A DNA stretch of 64,000 bases. It comes from Podospora bellae-mahoneyi. Lineage: Eukaryota > Ascomycota > Sordariomycetes > Sordariales > Podosporaceae. Made by a program: the position numbers and the translations under genes. Of the stretch, positions 34,680-46,571 are shown in pieces. The stretch is from assembly GCF_035222275.1 (NCBI RefSeq), contig NC_085884.1, positions 4,154,001 through 4,218,000 of the forward strand. Direction: 5' to 3'. The stretch's first letter is position 1. Every line of letters starts with the position of its first letter. Below the pieces are notes generated by a model. It was not told the DNA's origin. It ran no database searches and saw only the letters and a program-made list of their open reading frames with translations.

Positions 34680-36567
34680 GGATTCTAAGGGGGGGGTATG
34701 GTTTTAATTTTTGTTGTATTGCGTTAAGATATTGATGTATAATTATTCGATCTTTGTTTTGGTTTGTTTTGTGTGGTGTTGGTTGGCTTTTGTTGTGAAA
34801 ATTTGTGGGGTGATGAAGGACAAGTCACGTTTTTGGAAGCAGGCGAGCAAAATGATTGAGCGAGCATTTGACGTTGCGATATGGTGAAGCTGTTGATGTT
34901 GTTGGGTGTGACAGGGGCATGCCTGCTGCTGGGTTTATCAATCGTGGGATTCGGATGCTTGGCGTTGGCTTCTGGAATGCTGGGCGGAAGCATTGAGATC
35001 GGGGAAATTTGGGGATGGTGTGGTGGAAGATATCAAGATGCGTTGTCATGTGCAATATTCACAATCTCGATATATTGAAATAGAGATGTCGTTATCGTCA
35101 AACACTTGGAGAGATAGAGAGAGAATAGCTGTATCTGTGTGTCACCCCATCTGATAACTCGGAGTGAGGTGAGTGTTTTGCCATCCACTCTTATCTCCGA
35201 AGCGAGCAAGACTCGGTTCCGATCATTACCATCACTTGTGACCTCTTTCCCAGTGGCGGTGTCATCTCGGACCGAACCCCGTGATTGAGTTTCAAGCACA
35301 AGTCGGACCGCGAGATCGGGGAAATTTTACCTAAGAAGTTACGCAAAAGGAATCGGTGATGTTGTTCTGTTTCTGGAAGCTCACTGGAAGAATGTGGAGC
35401 GGCGGTCTGGGTAGCACCCCCGAGCGTGAAAGCCGGCGGTATCCGCCATGCTTGCTGGGATCTTCGTCCGGGATATGTCTTGGGTCCTGCCGTTAACTGA
35501 AGGGGCACTTATAACTTAACGGCAGTCCTGTCCGAGACTGGATCCAGTTGTGAGGTGGGATTTTGTCTTCTCAGCTTTTTTTTTTTTTTCGTGTTGGAGA
35601 GGGTGATGGGTGGGTGATGGCAAGATGAGTGAATTACAGGCATCAAGGGGGATAGTGATGGGTGAACCTTGAGGGTCAGTAATGGGGAGGGAGATGGAGA
35701 GACGGTTATAAATAGGGGATGTTGTTGGTTTTCGGTGAGATAGGTGGCTTGACTTGATTCATTCTTTCTCTCTCTTGTTTAGCGTCAGATAGCGGTTTAT
35801 TTGCGACTTGTCATTTTGGCACTTGAGCCGAATTGCAGTTTGAGCTGTGCAACACACCCGACCCTTGCTGTCTATCACGTCAACGACAATCTTCCCGAGG
35901 GGGCTCCGAAGACTGCTCTTTTCCAAAGAGGTATGTTTGGTTTGCTACTGTCATCATGTCTCCGTGTTTCGGCCCTCTGGCACATGCAGCTGTTGGTCGA
36001 TTGGGACGTCGAATCTTGATTGCGGCAGGGCGGGACAGGGGCGGCTGAGTTGCCAGAGTTGCAGCCCCGAGGCGTGCAGTGGTGATCGTGTTGTGGAAAT
36101 CAGGAGGAAGGGCCAGAAGAGGCATTTGATGTGCTTCCCCACAGCTTGGAAGCAGATGTCACCTTCTGCGATCAGCCCCCGATGCTGTGGTGTGTGTGGT
36201 CTTGGCGGGCTGGCGGCACATCGTCACCGCGCATGTGGTCCTTGTGTTCTGCGATCCCGGCCGGCGCGGCACAGGGTGGTGCCCATATCTGACCGATATT
36301 GTTGGAGCAGCGCCCGTTGTTGATACATAGATAACAGGGCGGTGTTCCCCCTTCCAAGGGAGGGAGCCTTCTGTGTTGGCTCCATTACCTATTTCTCTTT
36401 GTCCTTTGTTCTCTCTCTTGGATTGTTTATCCCCCTGTCTAAATCTAAAAAACACAGCATTGACAGCCGCTAGATCTAGATCGCGCACTGCATTTGCTGC
36501 TCAGCTGCAGGTCACCCGCCCTAGCGACGCCGACAGCAGCCGAGACTCCAGCTCGGTATAAGAACCA
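34680..36567. other. Long region upstream of arginase, with candidate TATA box
   Basis: No supported coding gene. A TATAAATA lies at 35707-35714, about 850 nt before the arginase ATG. A donor-like GAG|GTATGT near 35931 and an acceptor CACAG near 36458 would allow a 5'-leader intron. A run of T is at 35578-35590. Confidence 0.45.
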
Positions 36568-37810
36568 ATGGCACCCTCCCGCCTCAGCGACATTGCAGAC
36601 ATTGTGCTGCCAACGACCAAGTCTACCAGCGCAACTGATACTGTCACCACTCGCTCAGACACTCCCGCCTCGAGCGTTGGCTCTCGCACTTTCGGCAGAA
36701 GCATCATGAACACATCGTTGATCGAGAGCAAGTTCCTCAGCCATCCCGAGGATTTGGGGGTGGTGGCTGTTGGTTTCTCGGGGGGTCAGGTATGTTTGGC
36801 GAGGTTCTTGTCTACGGGAATGGGCGAGAGGCTGACAGGGAGAATGAATCACAGTGCAAACCAGGAGTTGACGCTGCGCCATCAGCGCTCATCGAAGCCG
36901 GCCTCCTCACCCAGATCCGCGACGAGCTCGGCTACAACCTCCACGGCCATGACACAGTCCACCTCTACACCGACCTTGTGCCTAAGCAGGACCCCGACTA
37001 CCGCAACATGAAGAATCCCCGCGCCGTCTCTGCCGTGACAAAGAAGATCGCCGATCAGGTGTACAACCAGGCCAAGGAGGGGAGACTGGTCTTGACTCTG
37101 GGTGGTGATCACAGTATTGCCATCGGCACCATTGGTGGTTCGGCCAAGGCTATCAGGGAAAGGCTGGGCAGAGAGATCGCCGTCATCTGGGTGGACGCGC
37201 ACGCCGATATCAACACCCCCGAGACCAGCGGCAGTGGTAACATCCACGGCATGCCTGTTAGCTTCTTGACCGGGTTGGCCAAGGAAGACAAGGAGGATAT
37301 CTTTGGGTGGATCAAGGATGAGAACAGGATCAGCGTCAAGAAGATCGTGTACATTGGTCTGAGAGATGTTGATCCCGGCGAGAAGAGGATCTTGAGGGAG
37401 AATGGGATCAAGGCGTTTAGCATGTTTGACATTGACAGGTACGTGTTTGGTGACGTTGTTGCTTGTGTTGGAAAAGAGAAGCTGACAAGAGACACAGACA
37501 TGGCATCGGCCGCGTGATGGAGATGGCTCTCGGCCACATTGGCAGCGATACCCCGATCCATCTGTCGTTCGACGTGGATGCGCTTGACCCCATGTGGGCG
37601 CCATCGACCGGCACCCCTGTCCGTGGAGGCTTGACGCTGCGCGAGGGTGACTACATCTGCGAGTGTGTGCACCAGACGGGCAGCTTGGTGGCTGTTGACT
37701 TGGTGGAAGTCAACCCCAGCCTGGCACCTGCTGAAGACATCGGGGCTCACGAGACGGTTAGGGCCGGTTGCTCCCTTGTTCGGTGCGCGCTCGGCGAGTC
37801 TCTTCTGTAG
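36568..37810 (+). CDS. Arginase
   Basis: Exons 36568-36789, 36855-37438 and 37498-37810, 372 aa; introns of 65 and 59 nt. The manganese-binding blocks are all present: [19 protein letters not shown] and SFDVDALDP. The enzyme splits arginine into ornithine and urea, the first step of arginine catabolism. The catalytic body begins with the ATG of [10 protein letters not shown] at residue 47; residues 1-46 are Ser/Thr-rich and extra compared with most arginases. Two in-frame starts (Met1 and Met47) could give long and short forms, as reported for the Neurospora enzyme; the second is my inference here. The SGGQ|CKPGVD join over intron 1 restores the conserved N-terminal loop. Confidence 0.95.
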
Positions 37811-38951
37811 GCCTGTTTGCGGTCTCTTGGTCATTTTGATATTAGAAGGTATGGCAGCATCATGGGTACATAATTTCTGTTCCTCCTTTCGTTTTCAAGT
37901 TGTGTTTGGGCTGGGTAGGAGCACGCGTTTTGGTTTCCTTGTAGTTAGTACAGGCATGAATAGAGGGAAGGCATCCATCCCACCACTTGAAATGTCCATT
38001 TTTAGCAGCAGCCTCATGATGGAAACGGGTGGCTGGGCCGGTGCCACGCTGCCCCACCACCCCGCGTTCATGAAGTCGTTGCCGCCAGAGAGGAACAGAC
38101 ATGCATCATCCGAAATGTCTCCTTGAGACCTGATGGTGCCGGGACTGATATCCGTCATCTTTCCCAATTCATCTTCCTTTACGGATCTGTCCAACATCAA
38201 CGTGGAGTCGCAAGAACTAACCACCCACCTACCCCAGCTCACCCGGCCGCCAGGCACGAACCAACCACCAGGTGGGCACAGCGCACTCGATAAGATAGAC
38301 GCGCCAAGACCACTTTCCGAATCTCGTGAAGTCGTGAAGCACCTGAAGAAGCGCGCGGCACGGTGGGATAGCTGGTATCCAACACAGGCGCAAGCAGGAG
38401 GAAGCAGTGCCGCTAGGCACAATTGTCGCATCGCATCCTGTCGCAACATAATCGCATTTGGTTTTCTCTTTCTTTCGAACCTCCTATCGAACGACCGAGC
38501 GATAAAGCGACGAAAAACCCAGCCCGTTGTTCCCAGCCACCGGCAGTTTGCGACAACTCTACCACTACCAGCACCGCCCGTGCGATCCGATCACCCACCA
38601 GGCTGCCACCGATCAACAACGTTCACTGGACGTGTGGGTGGCAGGCCAATTGGAGTGAGAGAGCGTCAAAGTCAGTTTTTAGGTTGGGAGGGAGTTAGAC
38701 AGGAGATACAAAATTTTGGGAGAACAGACTGGTGCGGATAGAAAAGCAACAATTGTTCACGGCATTACGAGTTTATTTTGACGCGCGACGACATTTTTGG
38801 AAGAACATCGTCTTCCTAGCTGGGTCTTTTGGAATTGGAACACAGCAACTAGCTTTGGAGAGAAACCACCAGCAAACACACCCCTGAAAGTGGACGCTCC
38901 ACCAAGCAAAACAACTACACACAACAACTTTCACACAGCAACAACTCCAAA
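37811..38951. other. Intergenic with probable long leader of the membrane protein gene
   Basis: No gene recognised. 38400-38951 is rich in CA and pyrimidine stretches, typical of a fungal leader. The open frame from 38133 lacks protein character. Confidence 0.45.
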
Positions 38952-39587
38952 ATGGCCTCTGTCCTCACCTCGGAACCCTCCCTCGTCTACTCCCGCCGGG
39001 TAGTCGAGGCCCGGGTACACAAATACCACTGGCCCGCCGTCCAGCTCAACATCTGGATGCTCATCATGCTCATAAGCGCCTGCACCATCATTGGCGTATT
39101 TGCCACCTTTATCGACATCCAGCACACCCTTCTACTACCGGTACCGTGGTCCGTTGTCCTCCCCCCCTCCCTCCCGTCCCATCCTTATTAACACAAAAAC
39201 AGGTACTTCCCCTACTACATAACCGTCGCCTCCCTCGCAGTCTTCTTCATCCTCCTCCTCCTCTACCTTATCTACCAGCGCCGCTTGCTCCCCTCCATCG
39301 TCATGATAGGAGGTTTTATTCTCTTTGTGCTGTGGTTGACGGGGTTGATAGTGATATCAGTGCAGCTGTGGGGGCCGGACGGGAGCGTGAGTTCGGAGTG
39401 CAATATCCAGGTTTTTGGGGCTAGTCCGATGCCCAAGGGGCAGACGCTGGAGACGTTGGCGTGGTTGGAGCAGAGGAGTATTTGCCAGAGCTGGCAGGCG
39501 GTTTTTGCGTTTGGGCTGGTGGGGGCGGTGTTTTTGTTGTGGATTATGGTTATTGCTTATCAGGTTTTTGCGGATGATGCTGTTTGA
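38952..39587 (+). CDS. Four-helix membrane protein, MARVEL-like layout
   Basis: ATG in strong context (CCAAAATGGCC). Exon 2 is 39203-39587; exon 1 ends at 39145 or 39148, both giving the needed phase 2, and neither donor (GTGGTC, GTCCGT) is canonical. The product is about 193 aa. Four membrane helices are seen: IWMLIMLISACTIIGVFATF, ITVASLAVFFILLLLYLIY, IVMIGGFILFVLWLTGLIV and FAFGLVGAVFLLWIMVIAY. Two cysteines lie in the loop between helices 3 and 4. The layout matches small fungal MARVEL-like proteins at the plasma membrane or vesicles; function is not known. The better donor GTACCG at 39141 would break the frame. Confidence 0.75.
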
Positions 39588-39910
39588 TGGTGGTGGGGAA
39601 AGGGGGGCGTTAGGGAGTTCAGCTGTATGGGATGTGGAATGAATGATGATATCTACCTGTGTTTGGGTTTGGAAGCGAGGGATGTATCAAAGGATGTGGA
39701 TGGTGGTATGTATTGGGCATGATCACATATTGGATATCGTGGGGCGGGATTTTGGGTATTTTTTTTTATTTTTTATTTTTTTTTTGCTGTCTATAAATAA
39801 TTATGATGTATTACTATCACGTTTCGGTCTTGCTGAACGCCGAAACAAACTCCCGAAACGCCTTGCTTCTCATCACGCATCAGTCATGTTGGGGTTGTCA
39901 TGGAGAGATT

Positions 39911-40419
39911 TTAAGCAGCCACGGCGTAGTAACCGCCGGCCTGGGCCTGGGCAGGAGCTATCATCTCTGTCAGCATACACACCCCCCGTCTCATCTCATA
40001 AACAGAAACTTACCCTTCTGCTTCCCCATATACCCCGCCGCGTAAGCCGCGCCCTGGTTGACATACTTTTGCGGGATCTTATTCCCCGTCATGCCATTGG
40101 CGTACCCAGCCATCTGCTGCGCCATGACTTTGTTGGCCGCCGCCTGGGGGTTGAAGGCCTGCTGCTGCTGCTGGACGGGGACCTGGACATATTGCTGTTG
40201 CTGCTGGACAACGGGAACTTGGACGTATTGTTGCTGCTGCTGGTGGTGGACAGGCTGGACATAGGTCACCTTGCCGCCCTGGATGGACTGCTGGATGGGG
40301 ACGGGCTGTTGGACGGCGACGAATTGCTGTTGTTGCTTATTCTTTTTGTCCTTTTTCTTCTTGGCGTCTTTGGATTGCTTGCGCTTGAAAAGCTTGAGGA
40401 GGAGTTTGAAGAAGGCCAT
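39911..40419 (-). CDS. Glutamine-rich small protein with basic amphipathic N-terminus
   Basis: Exons 40419-40014 and 39957-39911 around a 56-nt intron (GTAAGT donor, GCTGAC branch), 150 aa. The Met at 40419 starts MAFFKLLLKLFKRKQSKDAK, a cationic amphipathic helix that could bind membranes, followed by a Lys-rich run. The centre has five short Gln tracts separated by YVQVPV units. The end is Ala/Gly/Tyr-rich and spliced to APAQAQAGGYYAVAA. No catalytic domain. The composition is prion-like. Upstream in-frame Met at 40497 is less likely because it adds an unstructured extension. Confidence 0.75.
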
Positions 40420-41531
40420 TTTTGGTTTTGGAAGGGGCTTGTTTTTTGTTTTTTGCTGGGGTCTGGGGAGAAGATGGGGAGATGAGATGGTCGACACAAT
40501 GGCTCGTCTTATAACTTTTGGAGGGAAGGTTCAGGTGAAAGTAAAGCAATATTGAATTGGTGTCATGTCGCTGGAGAAGCGGGCTGCGCCGGCTGGTCGT
40601 GTCATCTCTACTTCATGGTGTGGGTGTGAGACTGGTGTGACGGGTGGTTTCTGGTGTTGAACCCACCCAACCGGCCACTCATGAGACCTGCGTGTCAGCC
40701 CAGTGATCGATCAAGATCTTCCTGGCAGGGGTAGCTCAGAACATGGAGATGATTTATCAGACATAGATGCTTTTGAGACAACAGACAGACTGGAATTGGA
40801 TGCAATTGCTTTCTTGATTGCGCTCATATCTGTAGCTGGTAACAAGATACCTACGCCGGGATGATCACGGAGATTCGGGATGAAGCTGGACGCCAAGCCA
40901 CGTGCCGTGTCGCTTCTCCGGCTCAGGTCCGGCCGACCGGCCGGCCTTGTCGGGCACCTTCCCATCCACCCTTACCACCAAATATATGTTTGGCATAGTA
41001 AAAGTACGTAAATTAGCGCATATAATGTTATAGACTGTACCTCAAAAATGAAATAATAGGACTTTTGTTAACTATCTTTGACGACCTTTGAATTATCTTT
41101 AAAGGCTTCTTAACCGTGTTTAAAAGCCTGATAATTATTCTCCAAGGTATGGTTCACAATATAATGTGGGCTAACATCGGTATTTTTGTATGGCAATCAT
41201 TTCATGGTGAGGATGCCACCACAACCATGTCCCTTCTGTGGGATTCTGACTTCGACAGACAGGCACAGGTTAGCTTGGAGGCGGGCAGCTCCTCGGTGGT
41301 GCCTTTCAAGAATGAATGGGCGACGTCCTTCCCTCCCGAAGTCCCTGCGATGTGGCCAGTCAAGAGGCAACTGCCTGGATTTGGTTGACACCAACATCCT
41401 AAGATAGTGTCGATGATGCAGCCGTGGTCATTGACCAATTGATCCTGTCTTTACTTAAAGGACGTTGGAGAGAGTCCACACTCTCAGTTGAACCCAACGT
41501 CTTCAGGACTCGCAAATCAAATACAATCACC
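40420..41531. other. Intergenic with an AT-rich remnant
   Basis: No gene. At about 40980-41150 the sequence turns strongly AT-rich and contains TTAACTATCTTTG (41068-41080) and AATTATCTTTAAAGGC, echoed near 48.7 kb. It marks the left edge of the accessory region. Confidence 0.5.
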
Positions 41532-42308
41532 ATGTCTTACAATCCATCTTACCACGGGCAACCACCAAACGACGGCATCCAGCAAAACAACCCCAATCGC
41601 AGTCACGGGAGTCCTCAATTCACAGTCACCCGTGACGAGCTTCAGCAAATCTTCTACGATATCGGTTTTCCCCCTGCCAGTATCTCCAACCGTCTGCTTC
41701 AGCAAGTCAATCCCACTTACACCAGCAATTCCTATGGAAACCCCCAGAGCAATACTCCGCGTAGTGTTCCCAACGAGGACACCTGGCTTCAGCAAGTCGC
41801 CCCCAGTGACAGCAATTATTATTACGGCAACCCCCAGAGCACTCCTGAGGGCAGTGTTCCCAACGCCTGGCATCCGCAAGTCAACCCCAATGTCGACACT
41901 TGTCTTGGAGTTGTGCCTAACAGCCAACCTCGTCCCAGTGTCACAGCCATTGCTCCCTCGAATAGAAGTACCAACCAAGTGCAACGGCAACAGCAACCCC
42001 CAACCCCAACCGCAGCCGCAGCCGCGACCCCGCCACCACCATCACCGAGACCGCCAGCACAACCGTCAGCGCAACCAGCGAGGAGCGTCGCCAAGAGCCT
42101 CACAGGAATAGAACACACTCCACCATATGGCAATCTGATCTGTCTATGCCACATACATCAGGTGCGTGGAGTGCGGGATGGGGTGGTGCCTTACTGCAAT
42201 ATTGGGGGTTATTTGCGCGGCGAATGTCTAGGACACTTGGAAGAATCGCCGCCAAAACTTTGCGAAGCGTGTCGGGAGGCGGGATGTTTGAGTTGGTTAA
42301 GTCCCTAG
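41532..42308 (+). CDS. Unrecognised Asn/Gln/Pro-rich protein with Cys-rich end
   Basis: Single open frame of 258 aa from ATG at 41532 (CACCATGTC). The first 130 residues contain three loosely repeated units around LQQVNP...YGNPQS...SVPN. A Pro/Ala/Gln-rich linker follows. The last 55 residues carry seven cysteines and a histidine (ICLCHIHQ, YCNIGG, GECLGH, LCEACREAGC), suggesting metal binding. No family recognised and no signal peptide. It may be lineage-specific. Confidence 0.5.
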   Translation: MSYNPSYHGQPPNDGIQQNNPNRSHGSPQFTVTRDELQQIFYDIGFPPASISNRLLQQVNPTYTSNSYGNPQSNTPRSVPNEDTWLQQVAPSDSNYYYGNPQSTPEGSVPNAWHPQVNPNVDTCLGVVPNSQPRPSVTAIAPSNRSTNQVQRQQQPPTPTAAAAATPPPPSPRPPAQPSAQPARSVAKSLTGIEHTPPYGNLICLCHIHQVRGVRDGVVPYCNIGGYLRGECLGHLEESPPKLCEACREAGCLSWLSP

Positions 42309-42949
42309 GTTCTGAGGAGAGGGGGCGCAAGAGATGGAAATGGCTTGTCTGTCGCAGGAATACAACCGAACGAAGTAGCGTTGACTTTCGTCATTCCTGC
42401 CGTTATTGAATTGACGAGCATCTTCAGCAGATCCCTTGTTTGCCTTGCTTTGGATTGAACTGTGATGTGACACTGTGCTGTTGCCTGCCAATATACCTAG
42501 GTGTTTGTCGAATCTGTGGCGGACTTGAAGAGAGGCTCTGGGTGCTGGAACTGCAGGATCCGTCCAATCTTGCGGAGCATGTTTATATACCTGCATGATA
42601 GTGTCTATTTGAACCAGCAATACTACATCTTTGTTGATGTCACTGGTGGTTGACTAGCTGTTGGCCGGGACTGATGGAAACGGTCCGCCGATAACCGCTG
42701 CCATATGTCAGCTGCACAACCAACTTGTTTCGAACCATCCCAATGCTTTCCTCTCAGACATGCCCGTATATTGCCGCCCACATCCCTTGCGCGGTAGCTG
42801 CACCGTATCGACCCAATCTTCTGCGAATATTGACCAAAACAATTATCAACACCCCTACCATTTAACATCGATGTCTACTATAGAACTTTTGGGCAGGTTT
42901 TCTAACCTAGATACGTCGGTAGACTCTCTCAGACCAGCAGGAAATATGG
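42309..42949. other. Intergenic in accessory region
   Basis: No gene recognised on either strand. Confidence 0.4.
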
Positions 42950-43830
42950 TCAAGCGCTCCGCCTAGACGTCCAGAATACCATCCCGGCCGCGGTCGGGGT
43001 TGCACACGACGTGCCTTGGAAGATCAGGGGAGTCCCGTCTGCAGGGTTGGGGACGTTGAAATCCTGTCCGATGACTTGGAAGTTCCACAACTCCGGATGT
43101 GGGTTTGGTGTGAATTGAGAGTTTTTTTGATACCCGTCGTGAGCATGAATGCAGGAGACGTTCTCTAACGTTGCCGGGACGGCGATTGGCTTCTTGGTAG
43201 GTCCTTGGTTCATATTTCCACCCGAGACAAAGATCAAGGCTTTACCGCTCGTTTCATGGAACCTCTTATGCACCTCCTCCGAAGGCTTGTTAAGGCAGAG
43301 AGAGATACTGATGATATCGACATTACATTCGTTTATAGCCCAGTCGACGGCCTAAATGCTGAAATGTTAGAGCCCCATGACTCAAAATTTGCCCTGACGG
43401 TAACGTGTAGAGCACGAGATGGGGGACATGAATTGGGTGAACTCACAGCAGCAACTCTCTCAGCAGCACCCCTATCATCACTAGTGCCTTTCATAACGCG
43501 TGGTATGTAGACTTTAGACATTCCTATACCTCCCAAGAACAGTCGGGCCATGATGGTCCCATGGCGGCTTTCAGATTCATCCACCATGGGATTACTGGGA
43601 CGGCGTGACTCGTCCCCGAAATCCTTCCATCCGACAATGCCAGGGGCTCTTTTTAAAAAGGGAATGTCGCCGGTATTGTTCCGAACGATGAGATCCTTGA
43701 ACTCATCTAAACTAAAATCGCAACCCGTATCCAGCATTGCCACGGAGACAAGGTTATTCCACATATCGTCTGGTATACAGCCCCTTCCTTTGATCTTCCG
43801 TTCATGCTGGAGAGGCTCTGGGTGATAAGC
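42950..43830 (-). pseudogene. Subtilisin-like (S8) serine protease domain
   Basis: Two coding blocks on the minus strand, about 43830-43447 and 43351-42950, joined by a 95-nt intron (donor GTGAGT, acceptor TTTAG); the join ERVAA|AVDWAINE is in frame. The S8 triad is present: Asp in VAMLDTGCD, His in ESRHGT and Ser in GTSCATPTAAG, plus the oxyanion stretch IFVSGGN. It would be an intracellular subtilase, a domain found as C-terminal effector in some fungal NLR-like and DUF7580 proteins. The protein ends abruptly 10 residues after the Ser block, and no own start was found. It probably formed one gene with the DUF7580 region just upstream, which is broken, hence the pseudogene label. Confidence 0.65.
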
Positions 43831-43938
43831 CTTAACGGTTCAATGTGGTTTTCTCTATGTGTGTTGACTGTTAGAACTGCGAGCTGCCAGGGTTACCTCA
43901 AAAACACAAAGAGCCGGGGATAGAAACGGCGTGAAGCA

Positions 43939-45346
43939 TCATGCATACGTTAGCTCGACGAGGCTCTCATTCCACGTCAAAGTTGAAACACTTGCACCCT
44001 GTGTAGCGCTCGCCGACGACTCGCCCATAGCAAACGGCTCCCTTGAAAATTCCGAGTAGGACCGTTTTATGTTGTTTTCGAACAGCCCAACCGAGCCCCC
44101 TAGAAGAGAATTCTCTGCCCCTCTCCCGTTCTCGTAAAGGCCCAAACAGGTTTGGTTTTGTGCAGCCGCTTATAGCCTTGACCAGCGGAGATCTAGCCGA
44201 GAACCTCTTTTGACACTCTTCTAACAACCTTCCAGCCTGAACCACCTTGAAGTTGGCGTCATTCCGGATATCCTCTGATAAATGTCTCCGTCTCTCGTTC
44301 CGATAGTCCTCGAGCGGAGCAACGTTCTGCAGGCGATCGCTAAGCAGTATTTGCATAAGAACAACACCCAGACTAAGGGCGTGGGGAAAGCGATGCATGT
44401 CGTCAAAGAAGTCGCTCGTAGTCTACGGCTGACTGTCCACGGGCGAGTCACTTTGGTTGCTCTGGAGAACCAGCCTGAGATATGGCTGGCGTAGCTGTAG
44501 TTCCGAGGAGCTCGATTTGCCGTACACCCAGATATCTTCAACAACCCAGTCACCCCGCAGCCAGGTAGTGTTGTGAAGATCAAGCAGCGAACGAACTAGC
44601 CGCACGCAAAGAACAATTCTTTCATGATAGTGCAGTTCGTGTTTAAGCACTTCGCTAAAAGGCAACTAGGCATCTGCTGCATGGCCGTTGACGTCCTCGT
44701 ACCTGAGAACACCGCGTTCCATGCCGATCTGTCCGTCATTGTGGAGGACCATTTTATAGCGTTTGCCTTGTAGCGGTTCTAGCTGACAGGGATTGGTCCA
44801 TTTTGAACGCGAGATGTGGCTTGAATAGACACCGTTAGAGCAAATCCCAAGCACGGAGGTTGTGGTGATGTTGATCGGCTAGACAAAAGTACCTTTCACT
44901 CACCTCTTCTGTGTAACCTTGACTATTGCTTCTTGCAGGTAATCGGGCCCCTTGGCGTACTTGACAGCAGGAAACCTTATAGTAAAGGAGTCGGCTTTCT
45001 TTGCATCGCAACTCCATGTGCCGTCCAAGCGCAGGTTGACGGACGTGGCATTTCCAAGAGTCACCCGGTTGCGTTTGTGTGGTCGTAAGTGATAATCCCT
45101 CCATGTAGATGTCAGGGCAGACTCCAAATTGTTAAGCTTATCCAGTGTCGTTTCGGATCCGCTGGCGTCCCACGTAGTAGATCCATCTTCAGACATATGC
45201 TGGCCCAACAGCACTCGAAACAGTTCGTTACGTAGGTCTTCAAGCCCGGTACTGAAAATCTCAAGGTCGGAGCACAGAATCTCTCCATTGGTTGCGTGTT
45301 GCCAGCTTCCGCTGTGACACTCAACCCATTCAAGACATCGGTACTA
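43939..45346 (-). pseudogene. DUF7580-like region, 5' half of a DUF7580-S8 gene
   Basis: The minus strand carries, in order: a helical stretch (LEIFSTGLEDLRNELFRVLLG) starting after a likely acceptor at about 45346; a beta-rich part (TSVNLRLDGTWSCDAKKAD); VLCVRLVRSLLDLHNTTWL with DWVVEDIWVYG; and HRFPHALSLGVVLMQILLSD. The last two are hallmarks of DUF7580 proteins, which resemble kinase-like or HET-associated regions. In-frame TAG codons lie at 44666-44668 and 44423-44425, and the frame changes near 44130 (NLFG runs on to LYENGRG). An intron could hide one break but not all three. Order and strand match the known DUF7580-subtilase arrangement. Confidence 0.55.
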
Positions 45347-46183
45347 GTCACACAGATGACGGGTATTGTCGGTAAGTAAACCATCAACAAATTCAGGATA
45401 AGGCACCTGGACAAAGGTCAGCTTCTGCCATCAAGTTCTCTCTGCTATTTGTGGAAGCGGCGCTGGACATACTGAGGGGTTAATTTGCTGGACAATACGA
45501 CCCAGTCGCTCTCGTGAAATTATGGAATCAATAACTGGCAACGCTTTGTCTCGAGCGGCAAGATATGCATCAGATGTAAGATGTGCTGTTCGCTGAGCAG
45601 ATTGATGCATCATGGTTAAAGTAATGCGGACGAGAGGTAAATAGCTCATGACAAGCCAGCCTAATGTGATTTGCAAATCAGTTGGGATGAGGAGTGAGCG
45701 ATGCGGGACTGCGTCCACAGCCTGGCCGGCTCGAAAGGGGTGTCTTCTTGCCTCCACGACTTTCGCTGCAGTCTCCAGCGCTGTTGTTGTACCGAGCAAG
45801 ACCCGTTCGTGTGTTGCCGCGGTCGCCGCTTCGCATTCCATCTCGTGTAAGGCGGCTTAATTGTAATCTCGATAGAGTATCTGGAGAGGAGATAAGGGGG
45901 GTGATCTTCCTAACTATGCAGGGCTCATCCCATCACTGAGCTGAATGGCGCAGTCGACGCCCCTGCATGTATGGGGTTTGGGTATATCGGTTACACACCC
46001 TCACGCGAGACGCAGCCTGCTATCACCTGGGTTAGAGCCCGGAACTTGAGCTTAAAAGATAGATCTTTCTAATTTTAAGTTGACCCAAACCTCCCTCCAG
46101 CTTCTTGTTATGTCATTTAAATTCAACAAACTCCATCCTCAGCAGTTCAGACAGTACCTTTGTGCCTTGAAAACACTTGAGCA
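45347..46183. other. Flank of the DUF7580 region
   Basis: An open minus-strand frame at 45841-45431 (136 aa, starting MECEAATAATHERVLLG) might be a lost 5' exon of the DUF7580 gene, but I could not join it and do not recognise it. The rest shows nothing. Confidence 0.3.
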
Positions 46184-46333
46184 ATGGATCAGCCTATGAA
46201 GACATGGATCCTTACCAAGAGCACTGGTTACCCCTCAACAGACTTCCGTCTCCAGCTTGGTCAGGTTCTTCGCGATCCCAGACAGCCCATGCCAACCCGC
46301 AAAGTGCGCCAAACCCAAACGCGGGGTTCCTAG
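46184..46333 (+). pseudogene. 49-aa fragment of a fungal NLR-associated protein
   Basis: ATG at 46184 opens 49 codons with WILTKSTGYPSTDFRLQLGQ then VLRDPRQP. This spacing (WxLTKxTxYPxxxxxLGQxxxDPxxP) recalls the opening of a fungal protein family of unknown role that usually runs to several hundred residues. Here it stops early at 46331. A second frame over the same bases (starting at the ATG at 46204) is also open with a good GTAAGT donor at its end, so assignment is uncertain. Confidence 0.3.
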
Positions 46334-46571
46334 CTCAGGCAACGAGGCTCCAGCAGAACCATGCCTCATTCATTAAGGCACAGAGGTCTCAGTTTTTGTA
46401 CCATGAGGGGGCTTATTTTATGGTAAGTAACTGTGTCTTTTGGGTTTGAGGTAAGTTAAGGTACCTCCTCTAGGTACCTTTGCACTTGGCAGTCACAATA
46501 ACTTGTTTGTGGGATTCTTTATTTGGTGATTTGTAGTCTGAGACAACTTGTGATGCCTACACTTTAGCTAG

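Noticed and set aside
39643-40485. 280-codon plus-strand frame with Leu-rich tract
   Set aside because: Mostly the antisense of CAG-type repeats in the Gln-rich protein; the Leu/Asp run is a shadow of poly-Gln.
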